Counted from the first letter of the stretch, positions 18,152-26,403 are shown. The stretch: DNA of 64,000 nt from Haladaptatus pallidirubidus (GCF_020700235.1 NZ_CP085304.1:62001-126000); one strand, 5' to 3'. A program made the numbers and translations. The notes: generated by a model from the sequence alone, not told the origin.

Positions 18152-18360
18152 TGACTACTCTCTGTCTCATTCCCTGTATAAAATCTCCGGAACTACCGAA
18201 CCACCAGTATCGATTGGCTGCAATCTCGAAGGTATCATTCGATGAATAAGGGTGTGTTTTCCAAAAACCATTGATGTCAAAATCCCTCCTTCTATACCTC
18301 CTATATGATACCTAAAATATTACCAATAGAAATACAGTAGTTGGCTGAAATAAATACGGT

Positions 18361-19806
18361 ATGGCTAAGTATGCTACTATTGCAGATTTGGATGAAGACT
18401 TAAAAAGAGGATTAGAACTTTCGCTGGTGCCAGATGAACGCTTCCTAGGGGGAACAACTTGCACCGATGCATTTCGTTCAAGTCGTCAGATACGATTAAT
18501 TCTCACTAACTGGCGTCTCTTTGAATTTGATCCTAAACAGCAACAACCCAAAACGATCATCAACCGGGATGAAATCACTGACGTAGACTATAACACCGGG
18601 TTTATAACTAAGAAATTAACAATCTACGGGTCTGGCGGATTTTCAAAAGAATGGGATTTAAATCATACTGGTGCGGATGAATTTGTTGAGGCAATTCGTA
18701 GCCAGTCTCAGTATTCCGTATACAATAATTCGAACAGCGCTTCGCAAGATGATTTGGGGAATTTCGAAATATCGATCAATTCTTCATCGATATCTGGTCC
18801 CTCTTCTAGGAAGAACATGAGGACGAATCGAACCACTACATCATCTGCTCAACGCTCAGTGTTCGATTTGTCACAGTCTGAACTCACGTCTCGACTGCAA
18901 GGAATGGATAACTACGACTTTGAACATTTTGTTGCAGGTTTGTGGGAGAGAATGGAATGGAGTGCACAAGTATCACAGCAGTCCAACGACGCAGGGATCG
19001 ATGTTATTGCAGAAAAGAAAACTCCATATCCACAAAAGGCAGTGATCCAGGCCAAACGATATTCTGACAGCACTACTGTGGGTGGTCCGAAGATCCAGCA
19101 ATATGCAAGTCTAAAACAACAAGTGCCCGGTGCTGACTCTACAATCGTTGTCACGACCAGTTCTTTTACCAATTCTGCAGAAGAGCGGGCTAAACAGCTG
19201 AATGTGAAAACGGTCGATGGCCAAGGGCTTGCAGCGATGGTCGATGAACTTGATGCTCGTGACTTAGTTTCAGAGTACCTTGACATCCCGATGGAAGTTC
19301 ACACCGATTCCGAGCCATCGAATCGAGAAGCTGCGATGGCCTTTGAAGAAACGTCGGATCATGAATCCGGTGATCACCTTTCACAAACCAATCGAGACGA
19401 ATTCGGTGGGACTACTGCCAATCTATCGTCAGAGAGTAACCAGTTTTCACGTGAATATGAATATGATGAAAGAACGGAATCTACCAACGATCAATATAGC
19501 GGAGGTATTGAACTGACCAATGATTCTAAGATTGGTGAACACGATGCAGAAGAAGCTGGAAACTGGCACTATGGTATCATTGGCATTTCCTTAATTCTCA
19601 TTGGGGCCATTGCAGGGAACGCTAGTGCATTATCTGGTTTCCTACTCCTTTTGCTTCCAATAGTAATGTATGTGGATATTCGCAAAGTAAGGAATGTCTC
19701 TGGTTGGGAGCCACGAGCATGGCTCTATGTGGTCTTTGCATTTTTCCTTTTCTTCATTTCTGTTCCTGTTTATATTTATTTCAGAAATAAGTCAGTAGGC
19801 CTCTAA
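18361..19806 (+). CDS. PH-like - Mrr nuclease - transmembrane protein
   Basis: 481 aa. Residues ~15-120 form a beta-rich PH-like domain (RQIRLILTNWRLFEFD, the usual bacterial-PH turn). After a Ser-rich linker, an Mrr-type restriction endonuclease domain spans ~175-310: DFEHFVAGLWERM, then NDAGIDVIAEKK (catalytic Asp ~210) and VIQAKRY (QxK, ~228). A long disordered acidic stretch (~320-395) leads to two or three membrane helices (~402-440, 457-477). A membrane-tethered, PH-bearing Mrr enzyme would cut modified or incoming DNA at the membrane; this is inference. Separated from the Dna2-like gene by 209 bp of AT-rich DNA, it may have its own promoter. Confidence 0.8.
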   Translation: MAKYATIADLDEDLKRGLELSLVPDERFLGGTTCTDAFRSSRQIRLILTNWRLFEFDPKQQQPKTIINRDEITDVDYNTGFITKKLTIYGSGGFSKEWDLNHTGADEFVEAIRSQSQYSVYNNSNSASQDDLGNFEISINSSSISGPSSRKNMRTNRTTTSSAQRSVFDLSQSELTSRLQGMDNYDFEHFVAGLWERMEWSAQVSQQSNDAGIDVIAEKKTPYPQKAVIQAKRYSDSTTVGGPKIQQYASLKQQVPGADSTIVVTTSSFTNSAEERAKQLNVKTVDGQGLAAMVDELDARDLVSEYLDIPMEVHTDSEPSNREAAMAFEETSDHESGDHLSQTNRDEFGGTTANLSSESNQFSREYEYDERTESTNDQYSGGIELTNDSKIGEHDAEEAGNWHYGIIGISLILIGAIAGNASALSGFLLLLLPIVMYVDIRKVRNVSGWEPRAWLYVVFAFFLFFISVPVYIYFRNKSVGL

Positions 19807-19844
19807 TTACGGAACCTATCCCTCTATCAACAAACCACTATTCG

Positions 19845-19915
19845 CTCCAAATCCATATCACATGACACGCTCCACCTTCGTCTTGCAAATCCTCTCATCT
19901 CCTTATTTGGTATAG
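19845..19915 (-). pseudogene. short remnant of W1 winged-helix 3' end
   Basis: The stretch ACTATTC...AATCCATATCACATGAC...CTTGCAAATCC aligns base by base with the last ~70 nt of the W1 genes at 21990 and 28153 (which encode KPEARRVIWIRPE), with many substitutions. The reading frame is gone. It marks another lost cassette copy right after the Mrr gene. Confidence 0.5.
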
Positions 19916-20066
19916 ATGTCCTCTCAACCACTTGCTTTTCTAACCTTGGTACTGAGGTTAGCATATAATACTAACCATAGCAACCCAAATTCTGAATAAA
20001 CGTGTCAGCTAAATATTTCTAGGATTACAACTCCACGTTAGAAAACAGTAAATGAAAGTTTATTAC

Positions 20067-20327
20067 TCATACAATCGGCCGGCTACCGCGCCAATCTCGC
20101 CAGAATGAGCGAGCAGTGACGAAGACGACGTACAACGACAGGAGGGCAACGGCAATGACAGGAATACCAACGAGCACGAGTCCTACATCACCCATTCCCT
20201 CAGCAACGTAGGTACCCATCTGTGCAAGTCGGAATGCAATGAGCCCTCCAAGTAGTGCGACGATTCGAATGACTACTGATTGGTTATCGATCCACCTTCC
20301 AAGCATACTGATTCGATTTTGAATCAT
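20067..20327 (-). CDS. small two-helix membrane protein
   Basis: 86 aa with hydrophobic segments at ~20-37 (VIRIVALLGGLIAFRLA) and ~48-70 (VGLVLVGIPVIAVALLSLYVVF) and a basic C-terminus (FWRDWRGSR), suggesting a hairpin in the membrane. No family is recognised. It is divergent from the lipoprotein gene, with AT-rich DNA between. Confidence 0.5.
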   Translation of the reverse strand: MIQNRISMLGRWIDNQSVVIRIVALLGGLIAFRLAQMGTYVAEGMGDVGLVLVGIPVIAVALLSLYVVFVTARSFWRDWRGSRPIV

Positions 20328-20520
20328 GAATACACATCCTTAAATCTATAATATAAACTAGATGATCAATTTAAAGATAGTATTTGTACTATTGAGGCAA
20401 CAAACTCTAACCTTAACACGATCTTTTTTATCAATTCTGTTCTGCTATGTAATGTGTTATCTTTTAACCCATCCATAATTATATACTTACAGAACGTATC
20501 TAAATCTGGTAACCAATCCT

Positions 20521-21486
20521 ATGAATTATCGCACCTACTCCAGAAGCATCCCTCTCATTCTCGTTGCACTGATGGTCGTCTTTGCTGGCTGTGCTGGCGA
20601 CATAACCATTGATACCGAAACTACGACGGCTGCACCCACGACTACTACAGAGACACGAACCACCACAACACAAGACTCAACGCCAACCACAACAACTACT
20701 GCTGATTCCACTGTGACAACGAGTACTGAATCAACGTCTACTACAGCTAATGACGGCCCATGGCAGACAACAGAGGAAGAATCAACTACCATGGCTGACG
20801 AATCCCAGCAAACAACGACGACTCATGGGCTACAGTCGACCACCACGACAGCGGCTGAAGAGGATAAGACCACTGAAGACAGTGAGGAAACGTCTACTAA
20901 GGCCCCTGAACCAGACGGATCAACCACAAAAGCCCTAACACCAGAACCGACAACTGAACCCACATCGACGTCAGAATCGACTTCAACGCCAACCCCTGAA
21001 ACAACGTCTGAACCGACGCCGACGTCAACTCCAGAAGAAACAACGACTTCGACTCCCGAGAAGAGCGAAGATGACTATCGGGATGAGTTCCTCGCCGAAA
21101 TCGAATCGAATGGTATCACCGTCGTTCGCTATTCCCATCATACTGGGAGCTCCTTTGTGACTTATGACACGCAGTATTTGAGGGACGCAAATGCTCAACA
21201 CGAGGAGATGGATGTTATCATCAAGGCATTTGCTGCGGGAGTAGGAGAGGGCTGGCAGACAAACCGTCTTGGTGCAACCATCCAAGAAGGATACGGTGAG
21301 CCGTTGGCCTACTACCATATTGAACGGGCATGGGTTGAGCAGTATAACCAGGGAGAGATCAGCTACGACGAACTAAAGGAGAACGTTGACGAGACAGCCG
21401 ACTGGTTGTATAATGCACCATCAGAATCGACGACTGAATCGGATCCCACTACCACGCCAGAAGATAGCGATAACACCACACAATGA
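20521..21486 (+). CDS. secreted lipoprotein with long Thr-rich stalk
   Basis: 321 aa. The signal peptide (residues 1-~22) ends in a lipobox, VFAGC, so Cys24 is likely lipid-anchored on the outer face of the membrane. Residues ~30-185 are a low-complexity Thr/Ser/Glu/Pro stalk, a probable O-glycosylation region. A compact domain (~190-300, DYRDEFLAEIESNGITVV...AAGVGEGWQTNRLGATI...YHIERAWVEQYNQGEISYDEL) has no enzyme motif I can name, and a second short Thr-rich tail follows. It probably acts as a surface sensor or adhesin-like protein. Confidence 0.7.
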   Translation: MNYRTYSRSIPLILVALMVVFAGCAGDITIDTETTTAAPTTTTETRTTTTQDSTPTTTTTADSTVTTSTESTSTTANDGPWQTTEEESTTMADESQQTTTTHGLQSTTTTAAEEDKTTEDSEETSTKAPEPDGSTTKALTPEPTTEPTSTSESTSTPTPETTSEPTPTSTPEETTTSTPEKSEDDYRDEFLAEIESNGITVVRYSHHTGSSFVTYDTQYLRDANAQHEEMDVIIKAFAAGVGEGWQTNRLGATIQEGYGEPLAYYHIERAWVEQYNQGEISYDELKENVDETADWLYNAPSESTTESDPTTTPEDSDNTTQ

Positions 21487-21584
21487 GTGCCTGTCGTGTG
21501 TTCGATACACGATGAAAACTGCCTAGCGATTCCAAGATCTTTTGGCGTATCTCCCACAGTAGGAAATAGACGAACACAATAACC

Positions 21585-21697
21585 AATGCAGACAAGTATC
21601 TGCGACTCACCGAGCGCTCACAGCGGGAAACTCGGCCTCATGAATCACTCGAAGAATATCGTCATCAGTGATCCCAATTACTGGTCCTTTTTCAACT
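21585..21697 (-). pseudogene. W2 winged-helix gene, start lost and nonsense codon
   Basis: The minus strand reads VEKGPVIGITDDDILRVIHEAEFPAVSAR-stop-VADT, matching the N-terminal half of the intact W2 protein at 43724-43945. The start ATG has become ATA and the Trp codon of SARWVADT has become TGA, both G-to-A changes. After VADT the similarity ends. It sits directly upstream of, and divergent from, the first DUF1931 gene. Confidence 0.7.
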
Positions 21698-22090
21698 ATT
21701 CTACCACTGGTCTTTTGTAGTATTATCCCCTCTGGGCGCTTGTATGGCCGATTTGATTGTCAAAGCGGCAGTGAAAGACCAGCTTGAAGACCAGAATGTG
21801 GCGAGTGACTTCTATGATGCACTCGATGACGAAGTCGCTTCAGTCCTCGAAAACGCCGCCCGTCGGGCTGAAGAAAACGATCGCAAAACCGTCCAAGCGC
21901 GCGATTTGTAGCGGTTCACCGCTTCACTGTAGTATCAACCTGTTTTTAGTTTGTCGCTACACAGAACTCATTTCTTTAGCGACTGACCACTACTCCGGTC
22001 GAATCCATATCACACGACGAGCCTCGGGCTTCTTCTTGCGAATCTCATCGCTCTCATGGAGACGGCTGAGAACGTTATACGCCGACCGTC
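21640..22090. repeat. duplicated W2-DUF1931-W1 block, copy A
   Basis: This ~440-bp block is nearly identical to 43900-44320 in the same orientation. It includes the W2 5' end, the promoter gap, the entire DUF1931 gene and the 3' part of W1. Differences are scattered base changes and a short indel near 21951. It is a recent segmental duplication, or a site of gene conversion. Confidence 0.8.
21744..21911 (+). CDS. DUF1931 histone-fold-like microprotein, copy 1
   Basis: 55 aa, MADLIVKAAVKDQLED...RKTVQARDL. The sequence has the helix-strand pattern and the C-terminal KTVQARDL typical of archaeal DUF1931, a single histone-fold-like domain: ASDFYDALDDEVASVLENAARRAEEN forms the long central helix. 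Relatives are small, probably DNA-associated proteins with no proven role. The start follows a 47-bp gap from the decayed W2 gene, so they once shared a divergent promoter. Copy 2 at 43990 differs at only a few residues. Confidence 0.75.
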   Translation: MADLIVKAAVKDQLEDQNVASDFYDALDDEVASVLENAARRAEENDRKTVQARDL

Positions 22091-22229
22091 GTGACCATCC
22101 GAGTTCGTCCGCAATTTCTGCTGTCATGTAGGGTTCGAGCGGACTCATGACCTCTAAGACGGCCTCTTCAGTGTGTTCTTGGACATATTCACCACTCGCA
22201 TTACGCGCCCTCTTATCGTCCTCTGTCAT
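21990..22229 (-). CDS. W1 winged-helix regulator, copy 1 (intact)
   Basis: 79 aa from MTEDDKRARNASGEY. A single winged-helix domain: EEAVLEVMSPLEPYMTAEIADELGWSRRSAYNVLSRLHESDEIRKKKPEARRVIWIRPE, with the recognition helix at SRRSAYNVLSRL and the wing at ARRVIW. A start 27 nt upstream (MSCENERVG) is also open. It is divergent from the SWIM gene across a perfect 16-bp inverted repeat, so it probably represses itself and SWIM. Copies occur at 28153 (intact), 44231 (fragment) and 19845 (remnant). Confidence 0.75.
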   Translation of the reverse strand: MTEDDKRARNASGEYVQEHTEEAVLEVMSPLEPYMTAEIADELGWSRRSAYNVLSRLHESDEIRKKKPEARRVIWIRPE

Positions 22230-22259
22230 ACCTACTCTTTCATTTTCGCATGACATAAA

Positions 22260-22315
22260 CTTATTCCTTATAGGGAATACGATGGTTTTATTATCTATAC
22301 CCTATAAGGAATAAG
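22260..22315. promoter_or_regulatory. perfect 16-bp inverted operator between W1 and SWIM
   Basis: CTTATTCCTTATAGGG (22260-22275) and CCCTATAAGGAATAAG (22300-22315) are exact reverse complements 24 bp apart. Each arm also carries a near-palindromic core (ATTCCTTATAGGGAAT). A TATA-like TTTTATTATCTATA lies between them. A dimeric regulator, most likely W1, could bind both arms. Confidence 0.75.
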
Positions 22316-22317
22316 TA

Positions 22318-22383
22318 GGAAGAACGGTGCCCTCGGGCGTGTAGAAACGCGCCGGGTGCTACAACACCCGGCATCGGTCTTCC
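22318..22383 (+). promoter_or_regulatory. structured 5' leader of the SWIM gene, copy 1
   Basis: Expected transcription start is at about 22315. GGAAGAACGGTGCC (22318-22331) pairs with GGCATCGGTCTTCC (22370-22383) with one mismatch and one G-U. Inside are GCGT/ACGC (22337-22340/22347-22350) and a strong stem GCCGGGTG/CACCCGGC (22351-22358/22365-22372) that competes with the outer stem for three bases. The same structure, with the outer stem perfect, lies upstream of SWIM copy 2. A regulatory RNA element is inferred. Confidence 0.6.
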
Positions 22384-22400
22384 GAAGTGCCTAGAAGACC

Positions 22401-22793
22401 ATGTCAACGAAATCGCCTAGTGAACTTGAAGCTGCCGAGACGGCACAGAAACGCGCACAGTGGGAACCGTTCTCCTTCGACGTCGGTGCCCCCGGACTAG
22501 TAGAAGTCACCAACGAGAGCCACGAGAACCCCACAGACCACCAGTACACAGTCTCCATCGATGACGTGACCCACGAACTGATGGCCTGTACGTGTCCGTA
22601 TCACATCCACTGGACTGCTTTCTGCAAGCACATGGCCGCAGTCGAGAACGCAATTGACGATGGGACGCTCGACGCCTTCCCGTCGGAGGACAGCGAAGAC
22701 GATGCCGACCCAAACGATTGCGACTGTGACGGCCTCGGGGGCTTCCCGTGCTGGTCGTGCGTTCGTACGGGTCGCAAAGAACTGCCGAACTAA
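22401..22793 (+). CDS. SWIM zinc-finger protein, copy 1 (intact)
   Basis: 130 aa. The SWIM motif C63-T-C65 ... C75-K-H77 sits within DDVTHELMACTCPYHIHWTAFCKHM. A second Cys cluster follows (C107, C109, C117, C120 in NDCDCDGLGGFPCWSC), giving a probable second zinc site, and the tail is basic (RTGRKELPN). SWIM domains bind DNA or protein partners and occur in transposase-, RAD51-paralog- and MEKK-linked proteins; the haloarchaeal family has no assigned role. This is the only copy of nine here with all motifs and an open frame. Confidence 0.8.
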   Translation: MSTKSPSELEAAETAQKRAQWEPFSFDVGAPGLVEVTNESHENPTDHQYTVSIDDVTHELMACTCPYHIHWTAFCKHMAAVENAIDDGTLDAFPSEDSEDDADPNDCDCDGLGGFPCWSCVRTGRKELPN

Positions 22794-22849
22794 CCATCGC
22801 TTCAATCTGATTTTTCGAAGGAGTGATTCTTTGGTTAAACGAAGCATTT

Positions 22850-23251
22850 CTAAACAGACCGACTATTGGGGGATCCGTCTTTGTTGATCCCCCAGGAGAT
22901 AATTCGTGCTGGATGGATCTGTATCCATGACTCATCATAACCCGGGCCAAGATGCGTGCCATCGTCGCGAAATGTTTCGGCACGGCCACGGATTTCGATG
23001 CCGCGCGGTTCCCATGGATCGATGCTAGCGAGATCGTCGACAACAAATGCAACCTTCTGGTTCGTTTCGGCATCGTGGAACTTCTTGGATTCGCCAAAAT
23101 TGAATCCGCCGATATGAATTGTGTCACCATCGGCATCGTAGTGAAAGCCGACGGGGACAACATGTGGTTGGGTGTCCACCCCGACGGTCGCCAGTCGCCC
23201 GAGTCGTTGATCGTCTAAGTACGCGATCTCCTTTTCGGTGAACACACTCAT
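22850..23251 (-). CDS. PPOX-class F420-dependent oxidoreductase
   Basis: 133 aa, split-barrel flavin/F420-binding fold: FTEKEIAYLDDQRLGRLATVGVDTQPHVVPVGFHYDADGDTIHIGG, then a strand (KVAFVVDDL) and RGIEIRGRAE. The length and the LGRLATV...PHVVPV signature fit the PPOX F420 family, which reduces small substrates with F420H2 or binds flavin or heme. It is a cytoplasmic single-gene unit, convergent with SWIM copy 1. The start MSVFTEKE is the only sensible one. Confidence 0.85.
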   Translation of the reverse strand: MSVFTEKEIAYLDDQRLGRLATVGVDTQPHVVPVGFHYDADGDTIHIGGFNFGESKKFHDAETNQKVAFVVDDLASIDPWEPRGIEIRGRAETFRDDGTHLGPGYDESWIQIHPARIISWGINKDGSPNSRSV

Positions 23252-23469
23252 GGTATCAACTCTTCTAGAAGAGGTGTTGACGGCTTAACAGTGCTGTCTA
23301 CCGCCGTATAACCGATACACGTGTGTGAGTCAGGTTCAGTCAGTTAGCGCATGTCCCGGATACCCGGTTCCCGATTTTCTGGAGTTGTTCATCAACAGTG
23401 TCGGTTTGATGTGTATTTGCTCTGGCTCGTTGAGCCTGCAGCCTTATATCACATTGATTCTTGTGGTGA

Positions 23470-23786
23470 TCACGAATCGTGTCTCGAAGAAGCGGGAGGA
23501 CTACACGCAATCGACGCGAAGTGTGGCGGCACTGGAGCGAGCGGTAGATATGGGATTGGCGCGTGCGCCTGGGCAGAGTGTGTCGTATGCGGTGGTTGAC
23601 GATGCAAAACAGTCGCGTGAGCGGGTGATGTTGGCGAGTGAGGAATTAGACGAGTATGATGTTGGGTTCTATCGGGAGGTGTTGGTTCGTGCAGCAAGTG
23701 TGTTATCGCCGCTTGGGTGGCGTGCATCGGATATTGAGGAGGAGCTAGGACAGTATACTGAGTCTAGTTTGGCGTCGTTCGGTTGA
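23470..23786 (+). pseudogene. C-terminal fragment of a family-B DNA polymerase
   Basis: The frame reads NRVSKKREDYTQSTRSVAALERAVDMGLARAPGQSVSYAVVDDAKQSRERVMLASE...YREVLVRAASVLSPLGWRASDIEEEL. This is the thumb and C-terminal end of type-B DNA polymerases. The polymerase active site, palm and exonuclease are missing, and the preceding sequence (23325-23460) is unrelated. It is a fragment left by deletion. Confidence 0.75.
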
Positions 23787-24009
23787 AAAACACTGAGCAA
23801 CGGCCTTGTTGAACCCCCTTACCGGTGATAGGTTTCAGTAACGCTGCTGAATACAGAGCGCGTATCGGTCGCCATGCTGACGTCGAACAGAGATACACAG
23901 CGTACAGGGCGTCGAACTCAAGCCCCGAGAAGCCGGGAAGCACTGTATTCTGTATCAGATAGAGACCGGCCATGATGAGATAGCCGAGTATCTGAAGAAA
24001 GTCGAGGGA
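23787..24009. other. short unassigned stretch
   Basis: A 69-aa minus frame (23764-23973) includes a hydrophobic start (MAGLYLIQNTVLPGF) and later GRCSVFFN, but no family is recognised and it overlaps the polymerase fragment. I regard it as non-coding or decayed. Confidence 0.3.
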
Positions 24010-24612
24010 TCAGAGCGAACTGTATCGTTCTTCTGCCCACGGATTTGCGGTATTCGAATAGCCACGCAGCTCCCAGTAGCCGCGCTTCGGTTCGGTGAGG
24101 AACGTGACGCTCGTGACCCACTTGGCACCTTTGTAGGCGTACTTGTGGGGTGTTACGACCCGGAGCGGACCACCGTGTTCCGAGGGGAGTGGTTGGCCGT
24201 CGAGTTCGAGAACAAACAGAACCTCCTCACGTAGACACTCGTCTAACGGGAGATTCGTCGTATAGCCGTCCAGTGAGCCGAACACGACGTGCTCGGCGTC
24301 GTCGCGGACGCCTGCTCGCTCGACAATCGTCGGAAACGTGACTCCCGTGAACTCGTTGTCGAACCGGCTCCAGCCAGTCACACAATGGAAATCCTGGAGC
24401 TGGGTTTCTCGGGGGAGGTCGTTGAACTCTCTCCACGAATACGTGAGTTCGTTCTCGACAGCACCGGTAACCGTGAACTCCCACGTTTCCATGTCCCACG
24501 AGGGTGTTCCACTCTTCGATAGCACCGGGAAGCGTTCGGTTCGTCGCTGTCCCGGCGGCAGTCGATTACCCCCGAACTCCTGATGAATCGAAGTGGCATC
24601 TCTGTCTCCCAT
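24010..24612 (-). CDS. sulfite-oxidase-like molybdopterin enzyme
   Basis: 200 aa from MGDRDATSIHQEFGG. The oxidoreductase molybdopterin-binding fold is clear: WEFTVTGAVENELTYSWREFNDLPRETQLQDFHCVTGWSRFDNEFTGV, with the Cys of FHCVTGWS being the expected Mo ligand. It continues through GYTTNLPLDE and PHKYAYKGAKWVTSVTFL. The length is that of the short YuiH-like subgroup, without the dimerisation domain of sulfite oxidases. No Tat signal is seen, so it is cytoplasmic. Substrate not known. Confidence 0.85.
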   Translation of the reverse strand: MGDRDATSIHQEFGGNRLPPGQRRTERFPVLSKSGTPSWDMETWEFTVTGAVENELTYSWREFNDLPRETQLQDFHCVTGWSRFDNEFTGVTFPTIVERAGVRDDAEHVVFGSLDGYTTNLPLDECLREEVLFVLELDGQPLPSEHGGPLRVVTPHKYAYKGAKWVTSVTFLTEPKRGYWELRGYSNTANPWAEERYSSL

Positions 24613-24754
24613 ATTGGGTGCCACGAGGAAGAGATACAAGAATGTGAGTCCTGTGCGTCTCACTTCTCTAGGGCGTGACAACTGTGGAGGGATTTATCTC
24701 ACTGGCTGCTGTACTATAGTGGAGGTGACGCTTGTGCCTCTCATTCACTTCGAG

Positions 24755-24985
24755 ATGGCGGATTCAACTGAACGAACCCAGATCGGGGAAGGTCTCGTTC
24801 GATTCGCGGTGCAGGCCGGACGGTTAGAAACCGGTCACACGGAGGGAAAGTACTTTCTCACCCACGCCGACGGCTGTGGCGAAGACGGTAAGCGAATCAA
24901 ACCGGGAGACGCGTTCTGCTTCGACACGGAAACAGGCGATATCCTCTGTATCGAGCACTGCCATGAGCGATCTGATGAGTCATGA
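24755..24985 (+). CDS. small Cys/His protein
   Basis: 76 aa from MADSTERTQIGEGLVRF. The central HADGCGEDGKRIKPGDAFCFDTETGDILCIEHCHERSDES carries four Cys and three His, enough for a metal site. The fold looks beta-rich. A typical haloarchaeal conserved microprotein, divergent from the molybdopterin enzyme; function unknown. The internal ATG is preferred over the 24593 start because the extension is unlike a halophile protein. Confidence 0.55.
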   Translation: MADSTERTQIGEGLVRFAVQAGRLETGHTEGKYFLTHADGCGEDGKRIKPGDAFCFDTETGDILCIEHCHERSDES

Positions 24986-25136
24986 CGTCTGCTCAATCGT
25001 GAGCATATTCCCTCACGAAGACCCGTTTTACCGGTTGAATTGCTGGTATAACCAACGGCTGGCTGCCACATCTGTCTTGGTGGTAAAGGGAAAGTTGTGA
25101 TTCGCTGTGTGAGCACGAGTGTGATACCCTAAGCTC

Positions 25137-25916
25137 ATGGTCTTGAAGTTGCACATCCTTGCGCAAGTCGCGTTATGGGGACTGCTCGCAGGCTCCGGGC
25201 TCCTGATCGGCGCAGTGGTCGCTGTCACCTTATACGGTCGCTTCTCCCATCGAATCATTGCTGCTACTATGGGCTTCGGTGGAGGCGTGCTCATCGCCGT
25301 GTTATCCATCCAGTTGATGGAGTCAGCATATGATGACGGCGGCCCCATAGCGGCCACGACTGGCTTCCTTTTGGGTGCAACCGCATTCAGCACCATCAAC
25401 TGGCGCCTGGCGCAGAATGGGGCCAGGCACCGCAACCGTTGCGGCGAGTGCGTCGAGCAACCGTCGGAGACGGAGCACAAAGGGAGTGGGCTAGCGATCG
25501 CTGTAGGCGCAGTCCTCGACGGTATTCCGGAGTCCGTCGTGATTGGGCTGTCGCTGCTAGCCGGGGAGAACATCGGCCTTGGACTGGTCGCTGGCTTCTT
25601 CCTCTCGAACGTCCCGCAAGGACTCTCAAGTGCTTCCGGCATGAAGAAAGCGGGCCGTTCCAGCAAATACATCTTCAGCCTCTGGACTGGGATTCTGCTG
25701 ATTAGCGGAATGGCGGCGGCCGCCGGTTACCTCTTGCTAGGCACCGCGAACTCGGCGATTCCCGCCACGATCCTCGCATTCGCGGCGGGCGGAGTGTTGG
25801 CCATGCTCGCCGAGTCCATGATTCCGGAAGCTTTCGCGGATGCGCAGCCGTTTACTGGGCTGATTACGGTAGTTGGCTTTCTTGTAGCGTTCCTTATCAT
25901 CAGAATACCTGCCTAA
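25137..25916 (+). CDS. ZIP-family divalent metal transporter
   Basis: 259 aa with about eight hydrophobic helices. Family motifs are DGIPESVVIGLSLL (D128 and E132 in TM4, the metal path) and FFLSNVPQGLSSASGM (N159, TM5). A short Cys/His-containing loop (HRNRCGECVEQ, ~98-108) between TM3 and TM4 would bind metal on the cytoplasmic side. Zinc, iron or manganese import (or vacuolar-like export) is typical of the family. Complete, monocistronic, with no neighbour that fixes the substrate. Confidence 0.85.
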   Translation: MVLKLHILAQVALWGLLAGSGLLIGAVVAVTLYGRFSHRIIAATMGFGGGVLIAVLSIQLMESAYDDGGPIAATTGFLLGATAFSTINWRLAQNGARHRNRCGECVEQPSETEHKGSGLAIAVGAVLDGIPESVVIGLSLLAGENIGLGLVAGFFLSNVPQGLSSASGMKKAGRSSKYIFSLWTGILLISGMAAAAGYLLLGTANSAIPATILAFAAGGVLAMLAESMIPEAFADAQPFTGLITVVGFLVAFLIIRIPA

Positions 25917-26403
25917 GCTGTACCAACGATAACCGATTGCTCGCGAGCAGGTGTTCTACTCGTGTTCGTTAGAGGGCGGGACCGACTATCGTGCTATCAA
26001 GATACCTGATCTCGTCTTCCCCGTCCAACGTCCCAACGTAGTTATATGGATTTCGTTGTTTCGTACGGTGACTGGAAACAGAGCCGTCCGCCACTGACAC
26101 TATAGTCCACTTTGCCCGCATGAAATTCATCTCGCATACACACTAATGAGGCCGTACTCGATAACGAGACCATATCTCGTAGTAGGCTTTGATACAACCG
26201 GAGCAAGCAGCGGTTGTGGTCTACATGCTGTCGTTCATGCTTTCGACGGCGAATACAGTCCCTTTCCCGTGAGTAACCGAGTCCGATTCGTGATAGGAAA
26301 CGCTCCCCGTGAGACGATGACAGGCATACTTCGGGGATCGGAGTTCATAACAAAGTAATCCCGCCGCGTCCCTTCCCCATCCTGCCACAGGCGGGAGAAT
26401 ATC
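25917..26403. other. intergenic stretch without a gene
   Basis: No frame has a recognisable domain. A 70-aa plus frame at 26146-26358 has neither acidic composition nor conserved motifs. I see no RNA gene or notable repeat. Confidence 0.35.
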
